Below the pieces are notes generated by a model. It saw nothing but the letters and a program-made list of their open reading frames with translations, was not told the DNA's origin and made no database searches. Below, one piece after another: positions 8,684 to 16,954 of a stretch of DNA of 64,000 nt. The stretch is taken from the NCBI GenBank assembly GCA_905216195.1, contig CAJMSX010000004.1:1-64000 (forward strand), read 5' to 3'. The DNA is from an uncultured bacterium (GTDB lineage Bacteria > Bacteroidota > Bacteroidia > Bacteroidales > Marinifilaceae). The first letter of the stretch is position 1, and every line of letters begins with the position of its first letter. Position numbers and translations under genes: made by a program.

Positions 8684-11113
8684 TTATTTTTGATTATTAA
8701 AAGAATAAATGATGCGGAGAGAAACAAAGGGTTTTTCCTTATAATAATTATTAATGTAAAAATCAGCATCATTTTTTGATATGGTATGATAGTTCAGCGT
8801 AGAGAAAACATTATTATACGCTATAACCGCAGCCCAACGATTATTCAAAAAACCTTTTCTTACAGACATATTGGACACAAAGTAACCGTCTCTTTTTCTT
8901 TGTGCATCGTGTATCGGACTCCGATAAGACAAATCCCATCGGAAAGTAAAAGATTGCGGGAGTTTTATCGTATTATTGATTCTACCGCTATATCTTAAAC
9001 TTTTTACTGTATTATGCTGACTTTCAAAATCCACTTTTAGCCTGTACGAGAATAGGGATGACGAGAAATTTACATTCCACCACGTAAAAACATCTACACC
9101 CGCCATGAGTTCGACTCCTATATTTGTTGATTTGCCGACATTTTCGGGAGAATACATCAATACATTGGAAGAATCAACCCGGGCATAGTCTTGTGTAACA
9201 TCACTGGTGTTACGCCAAAAAACTTCCGCAGCAATAAAATCTCTATTCCACGATTTTTTATAACCCACCTCATAGGCATTGCTATGCGCTGGTTTTAAAT
9301 CTCCATTTCCCTTATAATAGGAATACAGGGATTGATATTGTTCCATGGGTAATAAGCTCCAATAATCCGGGCGATGAATCCGTTTGGAATAACTGCCGTA
9401 TAGCTGTGCGGATTCGGATTCGTCAAGACTATAGGATAAATGAAAGGTTGGGAAAAAATCTGTAAAATTATTCTTTGACGGTATGGTTATTCTTTGACCG
9501 TTCAAGTCATAACTATAATCTGATTGCCGGTGTGTACTTTCCAGTCTTGCCCCCACTAAAAGTGCAAATCTTTTCCATTCGGTTTCTAAAGTCAAAAATG
9601 CAGAATAAATCTTTTGATTAAAATAAACCGATTGATTCAAGGGCTCGTTTGCAAATTTGGTGATTACTCCCTTGTCATCAAATGTTCCGCTTGTAGAGGT
9701 TGCCTTCGGGATGTCATCTATGTTGATGTTTAAACCGGACTCTAGTGTAATATTTTTATGAATAGGAAGCTTATAACTTAATTTGCCGACAAAAATGGTT
9801 TCATTCTCTTCACTTGCCATATAACCTACACGCTCAGTATGTGTAGTATATATTTTAGAATCAATTTGTCGTTCTTCCAAATCCCTTAAATATCCGGCAT
9901 AATCCATGTAGAGGGATAAAAGATGCGTTCTTTCCTTATTGAATTTATGATCGTAAGACAGTGTCGCACCAACATACTGATAATTATAATTCAATTCACT
10001 TAAATAATCATATCCGTTGTCTGTTACACTACTGAGTTCCGCGATGGATTCATGAACTACCCCCTTACTTTTATTGTGCTTTTTGGTTTTAGAAGGGTAT
10101 ATATAACCTGAAAAATTTATATAGTCTTTCTCCGTAAAATCATGATTAAAGCCTAATTCTATGTACGATTTGTTTTCCCGATTTTTATGGTCTGTATTTA
10201 GTGTCGTTTCATATACTTTATTTTCGCTCTCTACTTTTTGATATTCATTTTCCGAATATTTCTCCCATATATACCTGCTTAACTGTCCTTGTATATACCA
10301 ACCGCTTTTTTCTCCTTTCTTATCCACTGAAAACAATCCGTAATATTCCCCCCTACTATCCAATTTTAACGTAGAAGTAATGTTGTAGCCCTCTAACCTG
10401 TTTTTCTTCAGAATAACCTGGATAATCCCTGCTGTACCTTCCGAATCATATTTTGCAGATGGATTTGTTATGATCTCCATTCTGTCAATTTGATTGGCGG
10501 GGATTTGCCTGAGTTTCTCTTCACCATGGGGAGTAGGATTTCCATTTATATATACTTTAAAAGTTCCATCACCCCGATAAGTGAGCTTACCGTCAAAACT
10601 TAACTGAACAGAAGGTACATTTTCGAGTAAATCCATAGCTACATCCGCACCGGGAAAACTTCGGGCATCAATAACCTTGCGGTCCACCTTATAAGTTAAT
10701 GGAGGTCTGGAACTTTTTACCACAACCTCTTTTAAATTTTCGGCTAAAACCTCTAATACGATATCGCCTAAATCATTTTTTTCGGTATTCAAAAACTTGT
10801 CCTTTAGAATAACTGAGTTATAACCGATGAAAGAAATTTTTATAGAATAATTTCCGGGTGTGACACGGGTGATCCGAAAAGCACCTTTTTCATCTGTTAT
10901 GGTTCCTTTAACCAAGGAATCTCTTTCGGTAAACACGAGAATATTGGCATAAGCAATCGGCTCCTGAGTAGCTTTATCCAAAACCCGGCCTCTAATATCT
11001 GCTTTTTGAGCATAACTATTTATGCCCAAACCTAAAAAACAAGTAATACATAATAGAAAAAAAATGTTTAAACACCATACTAATAGAATTTTAGTTAAAA
11101 AAGCAGAACCCAT
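8684..11113 (-). CDS. Outer-membrane beta-barrel protein, TonB-receptor-like, with carboxypeptidase-like regulatory domain
   Basis: This 809-residue protein has a hydrophobic N-terminus ending near SYAQ (about residue 36), a carboxypeptidase-like beta-sandwich domain (about 37-125, DIRGRVLDKATQEPI), a plug-like domain (about 130-240, with YINGNPTPHG and IDRMEIITNPSAKYD), then a long aromatic-rich barrel ending in IYSFNNQK. This is the layout of the outer-membrane beta-barrel family related to TonB-dependent receptors. No susD-like partner, anti-sigma factor or TonB gene is next to it. The coding sequence is clearly more AT-rich than the flanking peptidase and folate genes, which suggests acquisition by transfer. 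The ligand is unknown. Confidence 0.85.
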   Translation of the reverse strand: MGSAFLTKILLVWCLNIFFLLCITCFLGLGINSYAQKADIRGRVLDKATQEPIAYANILVFTERDSLVKGTITDEKGAFRITRVTPGNYSIKISFIGYNSVILKDKFLNTEKNDLGDIVLEVLAENLKEVVVKSSRPPLTYKVDRKVIDARSFPGADVAMDLLENVPSVQLSFDGKLTYRGDGTFKVYINGNPTPHGEEKLRQIPANQIDRMEIITNPSAKYDSEGTAGIIQVILKKNRLEGYNITSTLKLDSRGEYYGLFSVDKKGEKSGWYIQGQLSRYIWEKYSENEYQKVESENKVYETTLNTDHKNRENKSYIELGFNHDFTEKDYINFSGYIYPSKTKKHNKSKGVVHESIAELSSVTDNGYDYLSELNYNYQYVGATLSYDHKFNKERTHLLSLYMDYAGYLRDLEERQIDSKIYTTHTERVGYMASEENETIFVGKLSYKLPIHKNITLESGLNINIDDIPKATSTSGTFDDKGVITKFANEPLNQSVYFNQKIYSAFLTLETEWKRFALLVGARLESTHRQSDYSYDLNGQRITIPSKNNFTDFFPTFHLSYSLDESESAQLYGSYSKRIHRPDYWSLLPMEQYQSLYSYYKGNGDLKPAHSNAYEVGYKKSWNRDFIAAEVFWRNTSDVTQDYARVDSSNVLMYSPENVGKSTNIGVELMAGVDVFTWWNVNFSSSLFSYRLKVDFESQHNTVKSLRYSGRINNTIKLPQSFTFRWDLSYRSPIHDAQRKRDGYFVSNMSVRKGFLNNRWAAVIAYNNVFSTLNYHTISKNDADFYINNYYKEKPFVSLRIIYSFNNQK

Positions 11114-11284
11114 ACAGCATCTTTCATTATGCTTGTTCTTGTCACTTACACCGAAATCACTTTAGGTACCTGCAGCACATCCACCGCTAAAAAGCTCAAA
11201 ATCAAGTGGAGTAATAATTTAAACGTTTAATTTTTTACTACCAACGAGTATAGTTATATCCCACTTTATCGCTTATTCTGTTTA

Positions 11285-11292
11285 CAAAGATA
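11285..11292 (-). promoter_or_regulatory. -7 element TATCTTTG upstream of the outer-membrane barrel gene
   Basis: An exact TAnnTTTG match on the minus strand, about 170 bases before the ATG at 11113. No convincing -33 TTTG is present, so only the -7 box is claimed. Confidence 0.45.
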
Positions 11293-11548
11293 AAAAAAAT
11301 CTTTAATTGACGATGAAATTTAATAAAGTACATAAAATATTTAGCAAATATACATAAAATAATGAACGGCCAGAATTAATTTATCCCTAGAGACTAGAGA
11401 AAATAAGAGAAATGGAAACAGAGGATCGGATAGAAATCATGTCTTACCTATGGGCAGTACACCGTGTATCAGTACGCTATACAAACTAAATAGAATACCA
11501 ATCGGCAAGAAGATCAATCTGATCTTCAAAAGAAAAGCCTGGTCTCTG

Positions 11549-11582
11549 AAAAAAAGGACTGCCTGACTATTTCAGACAGTCC
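11549..11582 (-). terminator. Rho-independent terminator of the porin-pstS unit
   Basis: On the minus strand, GGACTGTCTGA pairs with TCAGGCAGTCC (11556-11582, one mismatch), followed by seven T (complement of 11549-11555). It lies about 40 bases after the pstS stop. Confidence 0.8.
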
Positions 11583-11622
11583 ACCGCTACCTTCGGAAAC
11601 CGGAAGAGAAAAGGTTTTCCCC

Positions 11623-12684
11623 TTATTTCAGCAAAGTCTTACCGTTATAGGTTACGGATTTCAAAATCTTTTTCGCATTTTCCACGGCGGATCGGGGAAG
11701 GGGAGAATAATGGACCCGTCCGGTGAGGCTCTGGGCTTCGGGGCTGAGCATCCAATCCAACAACCTCAGCGTTTCTTTCGCCTGAACTTCCGTCCTTCCG
11801 TTATAAGCTTGTTCTTTATAAAGAATAATCCAGGTAAAACAACTGATCGGATAAGCATCGGAGGCTGGGGCATTGGTAATCATGGTACGGGTATCTGCCG
11901 GCATTTTTCCGCTGGCCGCAGCCGAGATAGTTTCTGCGGTTGGACTGATAAAGCGACCCGCCTTATTTTTTAGCTGAGCCATCGGTATATTGAGGGCGAA
12001 AGCATATTCAGAACCGACATAGCCAATTGTTCCGGGAGTCTGGCTGATGATTCCGGCCACGCCGGGATTCCCTTTGGCAGCTAAACCGACAGGCCATTTC
12101 AACGATTTTCCCGTACCGACCCGGTCTGCCCACTCCCCGCTTATTTTAGTCAGATAATCGCTGAATACGAAGGTCGTACCGCTACCGTCGGAACGATACA
12201 CCGGGTTCAATGCCCGATCGGATAAATTCAACCTCGGATTGACAGCCTGAATCCGGTTATCATTCCATCGGGTGATCTTACCCAGATAAATATCGGCTAT
12301 AATATCCCCGGTTAATTTCAAATCTTTCACTCCCGGAAGATTGTAAGCCATAACAACAGCTCCCATGCAGGTAGGTACATGCACAGTGGCGGAAGGCATT
12401 TCGCTCATTTCCTTATCGGAAAGATAGGCATCGGAACCCCCGAAATCCACGACACGGTCCTTCAGGCTGCGTATACCGCCTCCGCTACCGATGCCTCCGT
12501 AGGTAACCGAAACTCCCGTGTTATCCTGATAACTTTTAAAAGCCAGATTATAAAAAGGAAGGGGGAAAGTCGCGCCGGCACCCGCAATCGTCACTTTTTT
12601 CCCGTCCGGAACTCCGGCTTCGCAAATATAGCCGCAGGTAAACAGATGCAGTATTAAAACTCCGATAAATAATAAATTCTTCAT
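11623..12684 (-). CDS. pstS: Phosphate-binding periplasmic protein PstS
   Basis: PstS captures inorganic phosphate for the PstCAB ABC importer. The 353-residue protein has an N-terminal signal sequence (about 1-23), then the hallmark GAGATFPLPFY (about 35-45), GGIGSGGG and SDGSGTTFVFSDYL, all phosphate-contacting segments of the family. It lies 80 bases downstream of the porin gene in the same direction and ends in a good terminator. The pstC, pstA, pstB and phoU genes are not adjacent in this window, so the permease must be encoded elsewhere or the protein serves a different partner. Confidence 0.92.
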   Translation of the reverse strand: MKNLLFIGVLILHLFTCGYICEAGVPDGKKVTIAGAGATFPLPFYNLAFKSYQDNTGVSVTYGGIGSGGGIRSLKDRVVDFGGSDAYLSDKEMSEMPSATVHVPTCMGAVVMAYNLPGVKDLKLTGDIIADIYLGKITRWNDNRIQAVNPRLNLSDRALNPVYRSDGSGTTFVFSDYLTKISGEWADRVGTGKSLKWPVGLAAKGNPGVAGIISQTPGTIGYVGSEYAFALNIPMAQLKNKAGRFISPTAETISAAASGKMPADTRTMITNAPASDAYPISCFTWIILYKEQAYNGRTEVQAKETLRLLDWMLSPEAQSLTGRVHYSPLPRSAVENAKKILKSVTYNGKTLLK

Positions 12685-12764
12685 TTTTTTAGGTTTAAAT
12701 TGATTTTAAATTTTTATTCGGATAAGCACATCGGTAAAACCGGAACCATTACCGGTCGTCCCGC

Positions 12765-13751
12765 TCAGATTTTAAATTCGAGACTCAGATAAGCAAAAGA
12801 AGAAGCTTTTCCGCTAGCCGGATTCCATGACGTAAAATTCGGTGCGATTTTTAATTGCTTGATCGGATTATACTGCAACCCGAACAACAACCGCTGCCCG
12901 TCCGCACTGCTCCAATCGTCTTTAGAAGTTAAATAATCGTATCTGCCGAAAACATCGAATTTCGAGGCCAATTTAACGGTAGAATAAACCGAGAAACCGG
13001 ATTGATTCGCATCTTCCTTGAATTTGGTATGGTACATGGCATTATATTCGGCTCCCAGAGAAAAACGCCGGGTCTTATATCCGGCGAAAAGAGCCAGATT
13101 CTGCTGATCTTTCGTATCCTCGCCTTCGATATTTTTACTGGAGCTATCGAAATAGCCCCTGACGGTTAAATTCTGAACCGGATAAAAGGTCAGGCCGATG
13201 CCGTAACGATACTTATTGTCCTTATTCAGTTTTTTATAACCTTCCCCATTGATAAAAGTCAGGTCTGCAGAAAACCAGGAGGCGAATTTGTACTTTCCGA
13301 CCACACCCATATCGGCGCTGGAACCGAATTTATATTCGTCCTGAAAGGATTTCAGAATATACCGGTATCCCCAGAATTTTTCCTGAATATTGAACTGTTC
13401 CAACCCGATCAAACCGAAATTCAAAGTAAAATCTCCCGTTTTCCAACTCAACATGGCATTTTTTACGTAAGCCACCCGCTCCAGATCTGAACCGGCGACT
13501 TTTGTCGGACCGATATCGAACACCACTTTTCCGCTGATTTGTTTTGATAAATGAAACTGGTAACCGAAATAAGAACGATCCAAAGCAAAACCGGATTCTT
13601 TATTCGCTCTGCCGATTCCGGCATGATAATTCGCGAACACCGTGACAATCGGAGAACCGGTAATTTTAAATTTCTTTTCTTCCGGTTTGTCCTGGGAAAA
13701 ACCGTTCAGAAATAACGCCGCAAACAAAGTCGTAAATAAAATTCTTTTCAT
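12765..13751 (-). CDS. Porin, probably for phosphate or another anion
   Basis: A 328-residue protein with a clear signal peptide (MKRILFTTLFAALFLNGFSQ) and alternating-residue strands rich in aromatic and glycine residues through to the C-terminal sequence LSLEFKI, as expected for a 16-strand-type porin. It resembles Bacteroidetes porins of the OprP/OprO class. The assignment to phosphate rests mainly on co-orientation with pstS 80 bases downstream. The upstream region carries a palindrome next to a -7-like box, which may be a phosphate-responsive operator; that is inference. Confidence 0.8.
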   Translation of the reverse strand: MKRILFTTLFAALFLNGFSQDKPEEKKFKITGSPIVTVFANYHAGIGRANKESGFALDRSYFGYQFHLSKQISGKVVFDIGPTKVAGSDLERVAYVKNAMLSWKTGDFTLNFGLIGLEQFNIQEKFWGYRYILKSFQDEYKFGSSADMGVVGKYKFASWFSADLTFINGEGYKKLNKDNKYRYGIGLTFYPVQNLTVRGYFDSSSKNIEGEDTKDQQNLALFAGYKTRRFSLGAEYNAMYHTKFKEDANQSGFSVYSTVKLASKFDVFGRYDYLTSKDDWSSADGQRLLFGLQYNPIKQLKIAPNFTSWNPASGKASSFAYLSLEFKI

Positions 13752-13802
13752 TTTGTCTAATCTTTAAAGAGGGGTTAATATTCTCTTATCTCTTTGTGGA
13801 GG

Positions 13803-13850
13803 CGAAAGTAGACTGAAAAGATTTCCGAAAAATTACATTGTCGTGACAAT
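13803..13850 (-). promoter_or_regulatory. Candidate promoter and palindromic operator of the porin-pstS unit
   Basis: On the minus strand a -7-like TACTTTCG (13803-13810, one mismatch from TAnnTTTG) is preceded by the inverted repeat ATTGTC-GT-GACAAT (13837-13850), which falls at roughly the -33 to -50 position. Flanking TTACATT and AATGTTA extend the symmetry imperfectly. The binding protein is not known. Confidence 0.4.
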
Positions 13851-13910
13851 AATGTTAAAGTCAGAAAACCCGGTTACGAAGGGTAAAAAGGAGTATTTTA
13901 GGTCCGTTTC

Positions 13911-14534
13911 TCAATCCTGCACGGCCGTTACCGGCAAAGACACATCGTCCTCCAAATCGATCAGCGCATTGATGAGATAGACACGCTCATAAAAAGAAAG
14001 GTCTCTGGCCGGAATCCGGCACTCCTGAATTTTGTTTTCCCGAAGCAATAATTGCCTTTTAGTTCCGTTCAATAAAAAAGTATCGGGAGTGTAAAATTTT
14101 CCATGGCGGCTTAAAACGATATTCGAAAAACCCGTATCGGTCAGCATGCCTTTTCGTACGATAAGAATATCGTCACAACTTCCGCGTTCGCTCCAAAGAG
14201 TATCCAGAGGCCTACGCTCGGCAAACTTATAGGAATAATCGATCGTATCGTCCTCCACCAGGCGCAGCGTGCGAATAACCCGACGGGTATACGGAATAAA
14301 TTCGATTTGCCGGACCGCCCAATCATAAAGGATACGACATTTTACAATCCCTGCCGACAGTTCCGCCGGGGGGGATAATTCCTCCTGACCCACCTCCGGC
14401 TCCCATTTGAAAAAAACCTTCGCTGTTTCCTGCATCCGGCGGAGATGGGCCTCCCGATTACAAACCACCCCTTCCCTGATTTTAATAGTTTCCAGAAATG
14501 TCATATCTGAAATTGTTTTAACTGTCCTTATCAT
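13911..14534 (-). CDS. pabC: Class IV aminotransferase, probable 4-amino-4-deoxychorismate lyase (PabC)
   Basis: ADC lyase converts aminodeoxychorismate to p-aminobenzoate and pyruvate for folate synthesis, using PLP. The 207-residue protein shows the class IV fold: ETIKIREG near the N-terminus, YDWAVRQIEFIPY, DTGFSNIVL (cofactor region) and YTPDTFLLNGTKRQLLL. The class also contains D-amino-acid and branched-chain aminotransferases, but this one is short and lies 20 bases downstream of pabB in the same direction, which fixes the role. The ATG at 14534 is annotated; a start at 14504 (MTFLETIK) is also possible and closer to typical N-termini. Confidence 0.85.
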   Translation of the reverse strand: MIRTVKTISDMTFLETIKIREGVVCNREAHLRRMQETAKVFFKWEPEVGQEELSPPAELSAGIVKCRILYDWAVRQIEFIPYTRRVIRTLRLVEDDTIDYSYKFAERRPLDTLWSERGSCDDILIVRKGMLTDTGFSNIVLSRHGKFYTPDTFLLNGTKRQLLLRENKIQECRIPARDLSFYERVYLINALIDLEDDVSLPVTAVQD

Positions 14535-14554
14535 AGCTTTACCGGATCCGACAT

Positions 14555-15523
14555 TCAGAAAGGCAAATACACTTTTTCCAGCACTTCCCGGTATTCGTCT
14601 TCACACCGGCTATTGATCGTAATACCGCCGCCGCTCCGAAAATACATTTTTTCCCCTTGTTTTTCCACATAACGGATCATCACTGCCGAATCCAGATCCT
14701 TTCCATCGAAATAACCGAATATGCCTGTATAAAATCCTCTCTTTATTTTCTCGGCTCCGGCAATAATACGAACCGTCGCTTCTTTCGGAGCGCCTGATAT
14801 AGAACCTGCCGGAAGCATACGAAACACCAGATCTCCGATACGGGAGGGATAACCGGCAGGCAATTTACCGCTAACCTCCGAACTCACCTGTAAGATTTCC
14901 CCGTTAGTCGTCTTTAAACGATCGATATACCGGAACCTTTCCACCCGGATATCCTCGGCAACACATCCTAAATCGTTGCGGATCAGATCTACAATTGTAT
15001 AATGTTCCGCCTTTTCCTTATAATCTTCCAGTATCGTTTTTTCCGCATGCGGTACCGCCGCATTTATCGTTCCTTTCATCGGATACGAAGCTATTTTCCC
15101 TTCCCGGATACGCACAAAAGTTTCAGGAGAAAAACAAACCAGCCGTTCCGGAATCAACAGACGATAAGGAGCCCGGCTGAACCGGAAAATATCCGCTAAG
15201 CTCAGAGTCGTCCGGATCTCCGTAGCAACCGTAAGATTCAACAGGAAAGAATCGCCCCGCATCAGTCCCTGGCGCAGCTGTTGAAATTTTCGTTCGTAAT
15301 CTTCATAAGCCGGCGGATAACGGACAAAAGAGAAAGGATGCACCGGCTCTTCCGGGGCCCCGGCATTCGAATTCTTTCCCACCTGCCATAAAACTTCCTG
15401 CACCTGAAAGGGATTTTCGTAGAAAAACCCCTCTGTACACTCATAATCCACTCCGAATAAAAAAGGGCGGCCGGCTGCTCCCGCCGCATTCATCAACCGT
15501 TTTACCTCAACTGCCTGTAACAT
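14555..15523 (-). CDS. pabB: Aminodeoxychorismate synthase component I (PabB)
   Basis: PabB uses chorismate and ammonia delivered by PabA to make 4-amino-4-deoxychorismate. The 322-residue protein covers the chorismate-binding domain and lacks the longer N-terminal part of E. coli PabB, as in other short PabB proteins. The motif PMKGT has Lys150 in the position that distinguishes PabB (PIKGT) from anthranilate synthase TrpE (PIAGT). IVDLIRNDLG, GSISGAPK and RSGGGIT are further conserved segments of the fold. It is followed by pabC and lies divergently from pabA, 160 bases away, so all three steps from chorismate to p-aminobenzoate are encoded together. Confidence 0.93.
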   Translation of the reverse strand: MLQAVEVKRLMNAAGAAGRPFLFGVDYECTEGFFYENPFQVQEVLWQVGKNSNAGAPEEPVHPFSFVRYPPAYEDYERKFQQLRQGLMRGDSFLLNLTVATEIRTTLSLADIFRFSRAPYRLLIPERLVCFSPETFVRIREGKIASYPMKGTINAAVPHAEKTILEDYKEKAEHYTIVDLIRNDLGCVAEDIRVERFRYIDRLKTTNGEILQVSSEVSGKLPAGYPSRIGDLVFRMLPAGSISGAPKEATVRIIAGAEKIKRGFYTGIFGYFDGKDLDSAVMIRYVEKQGEKMYFRSGGGITINSRCEDEYREVLEKVYLPF

Positions 15524-15683
15524 GCTGCAAAAATAAATGAAAATCCGGTTTCTCTCACGGTCCCGGCAATTTTTGCTCCCCCTTTCGGAAAGGAGCGGAA
15601 ACCGAAATCACCGTTTTTTTGCATTTCCGATTTTATTAACCCGCCATTTTTCCGTTAATTTGCTTTTCAAATCTCAATTGTAT

Positions 15684-16256
15684 ATGCAACGTATTCTGGT
15701 GATTGACAATCACGATTCTTTTGTCTATAATCTGGTTCAACTCCTCAAATACAACGGGCACTGCCATTTCGAGGTTACGGCCAACGACCGGATCGAAATG
15801 CTGCGGGTCCATCGTTACGATAAAGTGTTACTTTCCCCCGGACCGGGTATTCCTCAGGAAGCCGGAAAATTATCCGAACTGATCGGGTATTGCAAAAACA
15901 CCCACCCCATTTTAGGCGTATGCCTGGGGCACCAGGCCATAGCCGAAGTTTTCGGAGCCCGCCTTCTGCAACTTCCCTTCCCTCGCCACGGCCACAGCAG
16001 CCCTTTACAATTCACCTCGGCCGAGGATCCGATTTTTCGCAACATTCCGGGCGATATCCGGGTGGGACGTTATCATTCCTGGACAGTAGATCCCGACTCG
16101 CTGCCGGAGGAACTGAAAATCAGCGCCATCGATGAAGAGGAGCATATTATGGCATTTTTTCATACCCGCCTCCCGATCCACGGCTTGCAATTCCATCCGG
16201 AATCCGTCATCACCCGATACGGTCAACGAATAATAAATAACTGGATTGACGAATAA
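15684..16256 (+). CDS. pabA: Aminodeoxychorismate/anthranilate synthase glutamine amidotransferase subunit (PabA)
   Basis: This class I glutamine amidotransferase supplies ammonia to PabB. The triad is visible: Cys80 in GVCLGHQ, and His and Glu in FHPESV near the C-terminus. DNHDSFVYNLVQ at the N-terminus and LLSPGPG are family signatures. The protein is 190 residues from the ATG at 15684. A longer in-frame ATG at 15537 would add 49 residues unlike any family member and span the divergent promoter region, so it is rejected. TrpG has the same motifs; the neighbouring pabB with its PMKGT motif and pabC indicate the folate role, though dual use with TrpE cannot be excluded. Confidence 0.92.
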   Translation: MQRILVIDNHDSFVYNLVQLLKYNGHCHFEVTANDRIEMLRVHRYDKVLLSPGPGIPQEAGKLSELIGYCKNTHPILGVCLGHQAIAEVFGARLLQLPFPRHGHSSPLQFTSAEDPIFRNIPGDIRVGRYHSWTVDPDSLPEELKISAIDEEEHIMAFFHTRLPIHGLQFHPESVITRYGQRIINNWIDE

Positions 16257-16341
16257 AAAAAGCGGGAAACTTAGATTTTCCCGAAAAAAAAACCATCTTT
16301 GTAAATGCGTCTGTAAAAATTAATTCTAACACACAGAGATT

Positions 16342-16914
16342 ATGCAAGAATGGTGGATGGCTTTGGACCTTTTCCAAAAAAGTTTGTGGTGCATCAGCAT
16401 CACAGCCAGTCTGATTTTTCTGATTCAAACCGTAATGACTTTTGCCGGAATGGATTCCGGTTCCGGAGATATGCCCGATCTGGACGGCAGTAGCGGAGGA
16501 GATACGGATATTCCGTTTCAATTGTTTACTTTCAGGAATTTTGTCAATTTCTTTCTGGGTTTCAGTTGGACGGCCATTGCTTTTTACCACCGGGTGGAAT
16601 CGACCTTGCTGCTTATGTTCGTTTCCGTACTCGTCGGGGTATTGCTGGTAGCAGCGGTGATGTATATTTTTTACCTGATGAGCCGCATGGAACAATCCGG
16701 CAACATCAGCATCGACAGGGCCATCGGTTGCAGAGGGAATGTATATCTGAAAATTCCCGGAGCCCGAAGCGGAGAAGGGAAAGTACAAATCTCCATTCAG
16801 GGAGCAATCCGGGAATACGATGCCGTAACTGAAAAAGAAGAATTGCCTACGGGAACGCCCATCCGGGTCACGGATATCCTCAATTCGGAAACTTTGCTGG
16901 TGGAAAAAGTTTGA
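16342..16914 (+). CDS. NfeD/YqiJ-like membrane protein with OB-fold domain
   Basis: A 190-residue protein with three predicted membrane segments (about 12-35, 60-83 and 88-112) followed by a soluble C-terminal domain of about 75 residues. The layout and the C-terminal sequence GCRGNVYLKIPGARSGEGKVQI match the NfeD-like OB-fold partners of flotillins, such as E. coli YqiJ. It lies 40 bases upstream of a flotillin gene in the same orientation, the usual arrangement. An acidic Gly/Asp/Ser-rich insert lies at about residues 38-55. Its likely role is to act with the flotillin in membrane organisation. Confidence 0.82.
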   Translation: MQEWWMALDLFQKSLWCISITASLIFLIQTVMTFAGMDSGSGDMPDLDGSSGGDTDIPFQLFTFRNFVNFFLGFSWTAIAFYHRVESTLLLMFVSVLVGVLLVAAVMYIFYLMSRMEQSGNISIDRAIGCRGNVYLKIPGARSGEGKVQISIQGAIREYDAVTEKEELPTGTPIRVTDILNSETLLVEKV

Positions 16915-16954
16915 ATTCACCACTTATTATAAATTTACCAATAAAAATAAGATC

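Larger units (their letters stand above)
11114..11622. other. AT-rich intergenic region with promoter, small hairpins and a terminator
   Basis: The 509-base gap contains the leader and -7 box of the outer-membrane gene, a perfect 8-base-arm hairpin (GAAGATCA/TGATCTTC, 11509-11527) and, nearest pstS, a terminator. Between about 11393 and 11508 a short stretch of open frame is interrupted by stops; it may be decayed coding DNA, but I cannot identify it. Confidence 0.5.
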
